Source: Anaerolineales bacterium
Lineage (GTDB): Bacteria; Chloroflexota; Anaerolineae; Anaerolineales; Anaerolineaceae
Length of the DNA: 6,436 nucleotides
Direction of reading: 5' to 3'
Assembly: GCA_020060485.1 (NCBI GenBank)
Contig: JAGVAB010000088.1
Coordinates: 1 to 6,436, forward strand
The translations under genes were made by a program, and so were the position numbers. The notes below the pieces were generated by a model. That model worked only from the letters and a program-made list of their open reading frames with translations. It was not told the origin of the DNA and made no database searches. Shown here one piece after another: positions 1 through 6,108 of the stretch (the first letter of the stretch is position 1; each line of letters begins with the position of its first letter).

Positions 1-36
1 TATCTTAATGATGACGCCAAATTACAGGCCAAATAA
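1..36 (+). CDS. Possible C-terminal tail of an upstream gene (partial)
   Basis: Frame 1 is open from the window edge to a TAA at 34-36 and would encode only YLNDDAKLQAK. The lysine- and aspartate-rich ending is compatible with a protein C-terminus, and a weak hairpin follows directly. Eleven residues are too few to name a family. An upstream substrate-binding protein would make sense because the importer downstream lacks one, but that is only contextual inference. The frame may also be chance. Confidence 0.2.
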   Translation, partial: YLNDDAKLQAK

Positions 37-38
37 GC

Positions 39-67
39 CCTGGTTTGCGTATATCGCCAGGTTTTCT
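39..67 (+). terminator. Weak possible terminator after the upstream reading frame
   Basis: CCTGG (39-43) can pair with CCAGG (57-61). A further CG/CG pair sits inside, around a TATAT loop, and the stem is followed by TTTTCT. The stem is short and bulged, so this is a weak candidate. It gains a little support from lying just after the TAA at 34-36. Confidence 0.2.
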
Positions 68-281
68 GCACCCCACCCCTCAAACTCCCCTCCCCGCGAG
101 GTGCTTGACGTGTGATCTTCATTCTTTTGCGGGAAGGGGTAAATCATCACCGGTATTTTGCAACTGATTTGGACTGAATGTATTCCACTGCTTTCGAAAA
201 TCTCTTTTGTCAAGCTTTCTTGAGAATGCCATACCCGCAAGCCAATGCTCTTGTTAACCAAAAACAGATGAGCATGGTAAC
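68..281. other. Intergenic region without a supportable gene
   Basis: I see no recognisable coding sequence in this stretch on either strand. A minus-strand reading frame spanning 22-261 begins with TTG, has no Shine-Dalgarno at a usable distance, and its product resembles no family I know. The region contains a C-rich tract near 71-100, a TTTCGAAA palindrome at 192-199 and TTCTTGAGAA at 217-226. A TTGTCA at 207-212 has no good -10 partner. Confidence 0.5.
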
Positions 282-310
282 TTCCTTTTCCGGCGACAAT
301 TCACTATAAT
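282..310 (+). promoter_or_regulatory. Probable promoter of the ABC importer operon
   Basis: A perfect TATAAT lies at 305-310. The -35 hexamer at 17-bp spacing would be TTCCTT (282-287), a poor match to TTGACA, so this promoter may need an activator or be weak. Transcription would begin near 317, leaving about 118 nt of leader before the permease ATG at 435. The box sits inside an inverted repeat (296-318), suggesting repression at the -10. The -10 assignment is reasonable; the -35 is not secure. Confidence 0.45.
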
Positions 311-351
311 GGAATTGTTGCCCGAGGTCTGTAAAAAAACGCACAATTCAC
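296..351. promoter_or_regulatory. Operator-like inverted repeat around the -10, with a third half-site
   Basis: ACAATTC (296-302) and GAATTGT (312-318) form a perfect 7-bp inverted repeat. The 9-nt spacer contains most of the TATAAT box. ACAATTCAC recurs as a direct copy at 296-304 and 343-351, which also places GAATTGT (312-318) opposite ACAATTC (343-349). Such an arrangement would suit a dimeric repressor binding over the promoter and the early leader. No regulator gene is in the window. GAATTG is common in the coding sequence here (the Glu-Leu codon pair), so chance cannot be excluded. Confidence 0.35.
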
Positions 352-434
352 CGGAGTGTTGATCGCAGGAGGGGGTCAGGGGTTTGGCAATAACACAACG
401 CTCTGGAGAGGACATTAAGTACAGGAAGGCACTT

Positions 435-1076
435 ATGGCATTTGTTGATATTGTTGTCTATATCATGAAAGGGGTTGGGGTGACCGTGGCTGTGACCCTG
501 GTGGCACTGCCCATGGGACTGATCCTGGGAGTCCTCTTTTCTCTGGTGCGTATTTATGGAGGCAAGGTTTTTTCACGGCTTGCAATTGTTTACAGCACTG
601 TGGTGCGCGGCTTGCCGCCAATCGTTCTGCTTTTTATTTTGTATTTCATTATCGCCGGTTCGATCAATCTGTCCCCATTCTGGGCTGGCTCCATCTCGCT
701 GGGTCTCATCAGCAGTGCTTATCAGATGGAGATCTTTCGCGGGGCAGTGCTTTCGGTGGGTGAGGGACAGGAGATGGCAGCCCGGGCGATCGGCATGAGC
801 CGCGTACAAAGTATTCGCAACATCATTCTACCGCAGGCCTTGCGCCTGGCAATCCCGCCATGGTCAAATGAGGCAGCGACCGTGTTAAAGGATTCCTCGC
901 TGGTGTATGCTCTGGGAGTGGCTGAGGTGCTGCGCCGGGCGCAGTTTGTAGGCGCACGAACATACGAGCCGCTGGTGGCATTTTCGATAGCGGCTCTCAT
1001 TTATTTTGGGCTGGTTTTTATAAGCTCGCGAGCTCTGGCAGTGCTGGAACGCAAGACGCGCATCCCGGCTTTTTAA
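435..1076 (+). CDS. Amino-acid-type ABC transporter permease (HisM/GlnP family), first of two
   Basis: Inner-membrane channel subunit of a polar-amino-acid-type importer (His/Glu/Gln/Arg permease family). It has about five hydrophobic segments. The cytoplasmic EAA coupling loop runs from E99 of EIFRG through the invariant glycine G120 (AIGMS) to L132 of LPQAL. A PPWSNE motif follows, shared in form with the second permease (PAWSNE). A 213-residue length is normal. I chose ATG 435 because AGGAAGG (423-429) lies 5 nt upstream and the protein then aligns with the N-terminus of the partner permease. A TTG at 384 with AGGAGG at 367-372 would add 17 residues and remains possible. Family assignment is firm. 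The transported solute is unknown; neighbours suggest an amino acid or ectoine-like compound. Confidence 0.93.
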   Translation: MAFVDIVVYIMKGVGVTVAVTLVALPMGLILGVLFSLVRIYGGKVFSRLAIVYSTVVRGLPPIVLLFILYFIIAGSINLSPFWAGSISLGLISSAYQMEIFRGAVLSVGEGQEMAARAIGMSRVQSIRNIILPQALRLAIPPWSNEAATVLKDSSLVYALGVAEVLRRAQFVGARTYEPLVAFSIAALIYFGLVFISSRALAVLERKTRIPAF

Positions 1077-1121
1077 CGGACTTGTTCTTGTACATCCATA
1101 GTCGATTGTGAGGAAAACACA

Positions 1122-1919
1122 GTGAAAAATACGATCCTGCGCATCCAAAATCTTTCCAAAATTTATGGCGGCTGTGAGGTATTGCGAGATATCTCGCTGG
1201 AGGTGAATGAGGGCGATACGATTGTGCTCATCGGCCCTTCGGGGACGGGCAAGAGCACTTTGCTGCGCTGCATCAATTTATTGACTCCCATCAATAGCGG
1301 TCGCATCTGGCTGGATGACCAGGAGATCACTGCTCACGGGGTGAATGAGGATCATGTACGCCAGCATATTGGCATGGTTTTCCAGGATTTTTTGTTGTTC
1401 AATCATCTGTCTGCCCTGGATAATGTAATGATCGGGCCGGTCAAGGTGTTGGGAATGTCCAAGGACAAGGCCCGCGAAAAAGCCATGTGGGAATTGGAAC
1501 GAGTGGGTCTGGTGGATCGGGCTGGTCACTACCCTGGTCAGCTTTCCGGTGGGCAGAAGCAGCGTGTGGCCATTGCCCGCGCCCTGGCCATGGACCCGCG
1601 CATCATGTTGTTTGACGAGCCGACCTCGGCCCTCGACCCCGAGTTGATCGGTGAGGTGCTGGAAGTGATGGAAAAACTGGCTCATGAAGGCATGACCATG
1701 GTAGTTGTCACCCATGAGATGGGCTTTGCCCGTGAAGTGGCAGACCGGATCGTGTTCATGGAAAAAGGGGTTGTGGTGGAAGACGGCCCGCCGGAAGAGA
1801 TGTTCTACCGGCCGAAATTTGAGCGTACCCGTGAATTTCTGTGGAAGATCACCGAGCTGTATGGCAAGCATGAACAAGATGTTGAAGAGGAAATGGAATG
1901 CACCGAGGATGAATCATGA
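1122..1919 (+). CDS. ABC transporter ATP-binding protein, polar amino acid type (GlnQ/HisP-like)
   Basis: Cytoplasmic ATPase that powers the two flanking permeases. All nucleotide-binding motifs are intact: Walker A G38-T46 (GPSGTGKST), Q-loop Q88 (VFQDF), signature LSGGQ at 141-145, Walker B IMLFDEP at 161-167, D-loop SALD at 169-172 and H-loop H198. The 265-residue length is slightly above the usual 240-260 because of an acidic C-terminal tail rich in Glu. The start is GTG with AGGA at 1111-1114, 7 nt upstream. It lies 45 nt after the first permease, and its TGA overlaps the ATG of the second permease (ATGA), implying translational coupling. The closest functional analogies are GlnQ, HisP and EhuA. 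Specificity cannot be read from an ATPase. Confidence 0.96.
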   Translation: MKNTILRIQNLSKIYGGCEVLRDISLEVNEGDTIVLIGPSGTGKSTLLRCINLLTPINSGRIWLDDQEITAHGVNEDHVRQHIGMVFQDFLLFNHLSALDNVMIGPVKVLGMSKDKAREKAMWELERVGLVDRAGHYPGQLSGGQKQRVAIARALAMDPRIMLFDEPTSALDPELIGEVLEVMEKLAHEGMTMVVVTHEMGFAREVADRIVFMEKGVVVEDGPPEEMFYRPKFERTREFLWKITELYGKHEQDVEEEMECTEDES

Positions 1920-2596
1920 TCCAGTGGCTTCAGTTTTTTGTCAAATATTTGCCGGGCTTGCTGCAAGGAACTTTAATCACCCTTGAATTAACGGCGATTG
2001 GTCTGGGTCTGGGGATTTTGATCGGCTTGCCGGTGGCGGTGGCAAGGGTGTATGGCGGCAAGTGGATTGGCGGAATCGCCACGGCCTATGTGGAACTGTT
2101 TCGCGGCACGCCAGCCCTGGTGCAATTGTTTATCATCTATTTTGGTTTACCGGATCTGGGCTTGACCCTTACCCGCATGACGGCTGCTTATCTGGCACTG
2201 GGTCTGAACAGCGGGGCGTATCAGGCCGAATATTTTCGCGGGGCCATTCAGGCTATTGGCAGTGGACAGATGAGGGCGGCGCGTGCCATTGGCATGACTC
2301 GTTTGCAGGCTGTCCGCCATATCATTCTGCCGCAGGCTCTGCGTCTGGTCATCCCGGCCTGGTCGAACGAACCTATTTCCTTGCTGAAAACTTCGGCGAT
2401 TGCTTTCCTGATCGCTGTGCCAGACCTGATGACGGAAGCCAAATTTGTGGCGACCAGGACGTATGACCCGATCGGTGCGTATCTGGCGGCCGCAGTGGTG
2501 TATCTGGCGCTGACCTTTATCCTGAACTGGTTGATGGAATATCTTGAGGCTAAAACGGCGATTCCGGGAATGAAACTAGGCAGCCAGCGAACCTGA
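1916..2596 (+). CDS. Amino-acid-type ABC transporter permease (HisM/GlnP family), second of two
   Basis: Second membrane subunit, presumably forming a heterodimeric channel with the 435-1076 product. It shows the canonical N-terminal family motif [14 protein letters not shown] after the first hydrophobic segment. The EAA loop runs from E105 (EYFRG) through G126 (AIGMT) to L138 (LPQAL), followed by PAWSNE. It has about five membrane segments and 226 residues, a usual length. The ATG lies inside the ATPase stop (ATGA), with GAGGA at 1905-1909 acting from within the upstream gene. The paralogous pair shares the loop almost residue for residue, pointing to an old duplication typical of this transporter class. 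No binding protein follows; the next element is a terminator. Confidence 0.95.
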   Translation: MIQWLQFFVKYLPGLLQGTLITLELTAIGLGLGILIGLPVAVARVYGGKWIGGIATAYVELFRGTPALVQLFIIYFGLPDLGLTLTRMTAAYLALGLNSGAYQAEYFRGAIQAIGSGQMRAARAIGMTRLQAVRHIILPQALRLVIPAWSNEPISLLKTSAIAFLIAVPDLMTEAKFVATRTYDPIGAYLAAAVVYLALTFILNWLMEYLEAKTAIPGMKLGSQRT

Positions 2597-2628
2597 CACC
2601 GACCCGGGACAGGTGGTTCGAAATCCAG

Positions 2629-2671
2629 CCGGCACAGATCATTGCCAGATTCCTGTGTCCGGTTTTTATTT
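2629..2671 (+). terminator. Probable intrinsic terminator closing the transporter genes
   Basis: CCGGCACAG (2629-2637) pairs with CTGTG (2653-2657) plus CCGG (2659-2662), with one bulged T at 2658. The loop is 15 nt. The tract TTTTTATTT (2663-2671) follows at once, and A2627 and G2628 can extend the stem into the T-run. This is a credible Rho-independent terminator or attenuator between the importer and the catabolic genes. The long loop and bulge make partial read-through likely, which would let the enzymes be co-transcribed at a lower level. I found no clear promoter between here and 2882. Confidence 0.55.
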
Positions 2672-2687
2672 GAAGGTGGAGTGGACC

Positions 2688-2855
2688 ATGTATTTGCAGT
2701 GGCAGGAATTAACCATGCGGGATATTTACCAGGCCGGCAATCCTCTGGCGGTCAGCCAGGAGGAACGGGATAGAGGGGTGGTAAGCTGCTCCAGTGGCAG
2801 TAATGTAAACCTTCCCCTGCTGCTGCGTATCGCCTGCGAACACAGTTTGGGTTAA
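2688..2855 (+). pseudogene. In-frame relic of a threonine dehydratase/EutB-type PLP enzyme
   Basis: A 55-codon frame starting at ATG 2688 with a good ribosome site (AAGGTGG 2673-2679). Its product looks like three pieces of a roughly 320-residue fold-type II PLP dehydratase joined in frame. The first is an N-terminal LTMRDIYQA, as at the start of EutB and threonine dehydratases. The second is SQEERDRGVVSCSSG, the segment leading into the phosphate-binding SSGNH loop. The third is NVNLPLLLRI, like the C-terminal SGGNV(D/N)LP serine-loop region. The catalytic-lysine region (SFKxRGA) and most of both domains are absent, so it cannot be an active dehydratase. EutB genes normally sit beside EutC genes, as here. 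Deletions through short repeats (AGTGGC, GCCGGC) are a plausible origin. A small protein with a new role, or an assembly collapse, are alternatives. Confidence 0.6.
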
Positions 2856-2881
2856 GCGCTGTTGGGCAAAAGGTGGTGATG

Positions 2882-3871
2882 ATGAAGGTCAGGATTTTGA
2901 TCGAGCCGGAGATTCGGCAGTGCGTGTCTCTGGACATGGAAGCGCTGGAGGCCGTAGCCGCGGCTTTTCGTAAACTTGCTGCTGGCGAGGCGGTGGTGCC
3001 TCCTGTATTGCGTATCGATATCCCTTTGCATCATGGCGAGGTGGATGTCAAGACGGCCTATTTGCTTGGGCTGGATCACTTTGCCATCAAGATCGCCTCC
3101 GGCTTTTTCGGCAATCATCAATTGGGGCTGCCAACCGGCAGCGGCATGATGGTGGTGATGAGCGCGGTGACCGGTTTTGCCGAAGCCTTTTTGCTGGATA
3201 ATGGATATTTGACCGACGTTCGCACTGGCCTGGCCGGGGCAATCGCTGCCCGACATTTGGCTGGCAAGCAGGTGGAGACCGCCGGGGTGATCGGAGCCGG
3301 CATGCAAGCCCGTTACCAAATGCGCGCCCTGAAACTGGTGCGCGATTTCCGGCGGGTGCTGGTGTACAGCCTGGATGCGGCGGATGCCGCCCGCTATGCG
3401 GCCGAGATGAGTGATGAATTGCAGGTGCCGGTAGAGGTGGCGGTCTCTGCCGAGATGGTGGTGCGGCAAAGTCAGGTGGTGGTTACGTCCACCCCGGCCC
3501 AAGCACCTTACCTGCAGGCGGAGTGGCTGCATCCCGGATTGCATATCACCTGCATGGGTTCAGACTCGGAAAACAAGCAGGAGTGCCATGCAGACGTATT
3601 CGCCAGAGCGGATCGCATTTGTTGCGACCTGAAGGCACAATGTTTCAGGCTTGGTGAATTGCAGCATGCCTTGAAAGCCGGAGTGCTGGCTAAAGATGCT
3701 GACATCACCGAATTGGGCGAATTGACCCTGGGTAAAAAGGCCGGCCGCCAGCGGGAGGACGAGATCACGATTTGTGATTTGACCGGCGTTGGGGTGCAGG
3801 ATACAGCCATCGCTTTGCTGGCGTATCAAAAGGCATTGGCCCGGCAAATGGGCACGCTATTGGGAAATTAG
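2882..3871 (+). CDS. eutC: Ornithine cyclodeaminase/mu-crystallin family protein, EutC-like
   Basis: NAD(P)-dependent family that includes ornithine cyclodeaminase, alanine dehydrogenase of the AF1665 type and EutC of ectoine/hydroxyectoine utilisation clusters. The wording PPVLRIDIP, GEVDVKTAY, FAIKI, GFF and LLDNGYLTDVRT is what I remember of EutC rather than of true ornithine cyclodeaminases. The dinucleotide-binding glycine motif GAGMQAR starts at G138. Likely active-site residues are K70 (FAIK) and D228 (MGSD); E53 may be the substrate-end acid. I chose ATG 2882, with AAGGTGG at 2870-2876 as ribosome site, giving 329 residues; GTG 2873 and ATG 2879 are alternatives. It directly follows the EutB relic and is followed 24 nt later by an aminotransferase. 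Family is firm, the EutC subtype is likely, and the reaction is not proven. Confidence 0.88.
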   Translation: MKVRILIEPEIRQCVSLDMEALEAVAAAFRKLAAGEAVVPPVLRIDIPLHHGEVDVKTAYLLGLDHFAIKIASGFFGNHQLGLPTGSGMMVVMSAVTGFAEAFLLDNGYLTDVRTGLAGAIAARHLAGKQVETAGVIGAGMQARYQMRALKLVRDFRRVLVYSLDAADAARYAAEMSDELQVPVEVAVSAEMVVRQSQVVVTSTPAQAPYLQAEWLHPGLHITCMGSDSENKQECHADVFARADRICCDLKAQCFRLGELQHALKAGVLAKDADITELGELTLGKKAGRQREDEITICDLTGVGVQDTAIALLAYQKALARQMGTLLGN

Positions 3872-3895
3872 AGAGGATGGATGGGAGGCTGCATT

Positions 3896-5026
3896 ATGGT
3901 TCAGGGATTCATACCTTTTGAACTGGAACGGATCATGTCAATCTGGGAGAACCAGGTTGAGGTCAATTTGTCGGAAAGCGGGGTGCATCCCATGACCTTG
4001 CGGGAATTGGTGGACGACCAGACCATGCTGGAAAATATTCTGGATCTGGAATTGAACTATCCGCAAACCAATGGCACGTCTGAGCTGCGCCAACGGATCG
4101 CTGCCTTGTACCCTGGAGCAACGGAAGACAATGTGCTGGTAACCACTGGCTGCGCCCAGGCCAATTTCACCGCATTGGTAACCCTTCTGGCGCCTGGTGA
4201 TGAGATCGCCATCTTGCTGCCGAACTACATGCAGATCTGGGGTATTGCCAAAAACCTGCAATTGAAAGTCAATACATTTTCGTTGCGCGAAGAAACCGGC
4301 TGGCGGCTGGATGTGGACGAATTGCAGCGGGCAGTCAGCGACCACACCAAACTGATCGCAGTTTGCAATCCCAACAACCCCACCGGACACATCATGTCTG
4401 CCGAAGAGGTGGACGCGGTGGTGGCCGCAGCTGAAAGATCTGGGGCCTGGCTGCTGGCGGACGAGGTCTATGTGGGAGCCGAGCGGGAAAGCGAACAGGA
4501 AACGCCATCCTTTTGGGGACGATATGGCAAAGTGCTGGCGCATGGCAGCATGTCCAAGGCCTATGGTTTGCCGGGTTTGCGCATTGGCTGGTCGGTGACC
4601 AGCGCGGAAGTGGCCGAAGCCATGTGGGCGCGCCAGGATTACATCACCATTGGCAACACCATGCTGGGTAATAAACTGGCTGCCTATGCTCTTGCGCCGG
4701 AAGTGCGGCCGCGCATTCTGGCACGCACGCGGGAATACATCCGCAGGGGCTATGCCAATTTTGAAGCCTGGTGCGCCAGGCACGAAGGCCTTTTTACGTA
4801 TGTTCCGCCGCAGGCTGCCGCCATTGCTTTTGTGCGCTACCATTTGCAGGCTGGCTCTGTGGGTTTGGTGGAGGAATTGATCCGCCAGGAAGGCGCGTAT
4901 GTGGTGCCTGGGGCACATTTTGGACTGGAGCATCACCTGCGCATCAGTTATGGTTTACCGGCGGAGTACCTGGAGGATGGTCTGGAGCGCCTGTACCGGG
5001 TTATGGCCCGGTTTTCAGAGGAATAA
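3896..5026 (+). CDS. Class I/II PLP-dependent aminotransferase
   Basis: Fold-type I aminotransferase, cytosolic. Key residues are all present, numbered from ATG 3896: N161 in NPNNPTG, D189 in LLADEVY (pyridine nitrogen), the PLP lysine K221 in SMSKAYGLPGLRIGW, and R349 in HLRISYG, expected to hold the substrate carboxylate. The 376-residue length is normal. GGGAGG (3883-3888) lies 7 nt before ATG 3896; ATG 3881 with GAGAGG would add five residues. It resembles the group often labelled capreomycidine-synthase-like or generic aspartate-type aminotransferase. The substrate is unknown. With a EutC-like enzyme and an importer in front, transamination of the imported compound or a breakdown product is the natural inference. 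A strong terminator follows, so it is the last gene of its unit. Confidence 0.92.
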   Translation: MVQGFIPFELERIMSIWENQVEVNLSESGVHPMTLRELVDDQTMLENILDLELNYPQTNGTSELRQRIAALYPGATEDNVLVTTGCAQANFTALVTLLAPGDEIAILLPNYMQIWGIAKNLQLKVNTFSLREETGWRLDVDELQRAVSDHTKLIAVCNPNNPTGHIMSAEEVDAVVAAAERSGAWLLADEVYVGAERESEQETPSFWGRYGKVLAHGSMSKAYGLPGLRIGWSVTSAEVAEAMWARQDYITIGNTMLGNKLAAYALAPEVRPRILARTREYIRRGYANFEAWCARHEGLFTYVPPQAAAIAFVRYHLQAGSVGLVEELIRQEGAYVVPGAHFGLEHHLRISYGLPAEYLEDGLERLYRVMARFSEE

Positions 5027-5037
5027 GGCCGAATCTT

Positions 5038-5070
5038 AAAGAATCGCAAAGCGATTTTTTGACTTTTTAT
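5038..5070 (+). terminator. Strong intrinsic terminator after the aminotransferase
   Basis: AAAGAATCGC (5038-5047) and GCGATTTTTT (5051-5060) form a 10-bp stem with one G.U pair and an AAA triloop. The T-tract lies on the 3' arm and continues as GACTTTTTAT. It begins 12 nt after the aminotransferase stop codon, which fits termination of the catabolic unit. Confidence 0.8.
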
Positions 5071-5087
5071 TTCTTTTGTGCTATTCT
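5059..5087 (+). promoter_or_regulatory. Promoter of the MBL-fold hydrolase, overlapping the terminator tail
   Basis: TTGACT (5059-5064) matches the -35 consensus at five of six positions. After exactly 17 nt comes TATTCT (5082-5087), four of six, preceded by TG at 5079-5080, giving an extended -10 (TGnTATTCT). Transcription would start near 5093, leaving about 140 nt of leader. The -35 shares its first two bases with the end of the terminator hairpin, so the read-through control and new initiation are tightly packed. Confidence 0.6.
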
Positions 5088-5106
5088 ACATTTTTAGAGG
5101 TCAATC

Positions 5107-5200
5107 GTTTTCAATTCGATCATTGAGGTGGTTTTACGCGGAATAGCTCGACCGCCCAGTCCTTATGAACTTTATATGGATCTGTATTCGAATTGAAAAC
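5107..5200. repeat. Perfect 13-bp inverted repeat in the hydrolase leader
   Basis: GTTTTCAATTCGA (5107-5119) is the exact reverse complement of TCGAATTGAAAAC (5188-5200), separated by 68 nt. The arms do not extend further. The right arm overlaps an ATTCGAAT palindrome (5186-5193), and the left arm overlaps a smaller TCAAT/ATTGA inverted pair (5111-5126). The repeat lies in the predicted 5' leader, upstream of the ribosome site AGGAAGG (5221-5227), which it does not cover. It could be a pair of operators bound by a looping repressor, the closing stem of a leader RNA structure, or the ends of a tiny 94-bp MITE-like element. I see no target-site duplication. Confidence 0.55.
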
Positions 5201-5232
5201 CTGCCTATCTTTGTCAAGTCAGGAAGGTTTAC

Positions 5233-6072
5233 ATGCAGCGAGAGCGCGTTTCGGAGAACGTGTATTGGTTTCAAAGTGAGATCTACGCCCAGGTAACGGC
5301 GGGCGTTGTGGTTGGCACAGAGTGGGCGGTGGTCATCGATACCCTGGCCATTCCGGAAGAAACTTTAAGCATGCGCAGTTTCATAGAGGATGAATTAAAG
5401 GTCCCGGTGCGTTATGTGATTAACACCCATTATCACGCTGATCACACCTGGGGGAATTGTTTTTTCCCGGGAGCAACGGTGGTGGCTTCTTCCCTGTGCC
5501 GCAAATTAATGGCCGAACGCGGCATTCCTGCTCTTGAAGAGACACGCCGTCAGAACCCGGCTTTTAAACAAGTCAAAGTGGTGCTGCCGCACCTCACCTT
5601 TGACATGGGGCTGCTTTCCTTGACGGTGGGCAAGAAACGCCTGTCACTTATCCCGACGCCCGGTAACAGCCCGGATGGAATATCCGTGTTGATCGAAGAG
5701 GACAGAGTCTTGTTTGCCGGGGATGCGTTCATGCCCATTCCCTATATTGTTGATGGGGATTATGAACAAATGGAAGCCACCATTCGCCTGATTGGAGAGA
5801 TGGGCCTGGAAAATATCGTTCAGGGGCATGGCGATATTATTCTCCGCGGCGAGATTGAAGGCACGGTTGAGGAGAATCTCAGCTATATGCGCGAGATCTA
5901 CAAGGCAGCCAAAGGCGCCACTCGCCGGCGCAATCCGCTGGAAGTGCTGCAGAGTATGGATGTGCAATCCTGCGGCAAGAGCCGCGTTTACCTTGAAGGT
6001 CTGGCAGAAGAACTGCACCAGCGCAATTTGCGGTTTCTGTATGTAAAATTATCCAAAGAAAAAGAAGTGTAA
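5233..6072 (+). CDS. Metallo-beta-lactamase-fold hydrolase with an altered metal ligand
   Basis: Cytosolic MBL-fold protein of 279 residues with no signal peptide. The metal motif THYHADH gives H66, H68, D70 and H71. D164 in LFAGDAF is the bridging aspartate, and H199 in QGHGD is the last ligand. The usual TPGH motif reads TPGN here: N145 (codon 5665-5667) stands where the third-histidine ligand normally sits, so one metal site may be weak or changed. The C-terminal part (about 205-279) is helical and basic and may help in substrate binding. ATG 5233 has AGGAAGG 5 nt upstream. It has its own promoter and terminators on both sides, so it is a single-gene unit. Family is firm. The substrate is unknown; glyoxalase-II-like, lactonase-like and other thioester or ester hydrolases share this fold. 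Confidence 0.92.
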   Translation: MQRERVSENVYWFQSEIYAQVTAGVVVGTEWAVVIDTLAIPEETLSMRSFIEDELKVPVRYVINTHYHADHTWGNCFFPGATVVASSLCRKLMAERGIPALEETRRQNPAFKQVKVVLPHLTFDMGLLSLTVGKKRLSLIPTPGNSPDGISVLIEEDRVLFAGDAFMPIPYIVDGDYEQMEATIRLIGEMGLENIVQGHGDIILRGEIEGTVEENLSYMREIYKAAKGATRRRNPLEVLQSMDVQSCGKSRVYLEGLAEELHQRNLRFLYVKLSKEKEV

Positions 6073-6108
6073 GGCTGATTTTACAGGATGAAGTTAGGCA
6101 CCCGGGCG

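Noticed and set aside
22..261. Minus-strand frame of 79 codons
   Set aside because: TTG start, no ribosome site at a useful distance, low-complexity and unrecognised product; no family signal.
1278..1877. Minus-strand frame antisense to the ATPase
   Set aside because: Shadow of a complete ABC ATPase; no motifs of its own.
2612..2626. GGTGGTTCGAAATCC resembles a tRNA T-arm
   Set aside because: The following bases do not complete the T-stem, and no anticodon arm, D arm or acceptor stem lies upstream; not a tRNA and weak as an attachment-site remnant.
2613..2687. GTG 2613 as start of the dehydratase relic
   Set aside because: It would begin before the terminator hairpin and add 25 residues unlike any dehydratase N-terminus; ATG 2688 has a proper ribosome site and begins near the expected N-terminal block.
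2820..2881. Open codons in frame upstream of the EutC-like start, suggesting a fusion
   Set aside because: The frame differs from that of the relic, the translation matches nothing I know, and AAGGTGG at 2870-2876 points to initiation at 2882.
2852..3544. Minus-strand frame antisense to the EutC-like gene
   Set aside because: His-rich shadow without a family match; the plus strand carries the conserved protein.
3938..4936. Long minus-strand open frame antisense to the aminotransferase
   Set aside because: His/Gln-rich translation with no motif; it mirrors the codon pattern of an aminotransferase with all catalytic residues intact.
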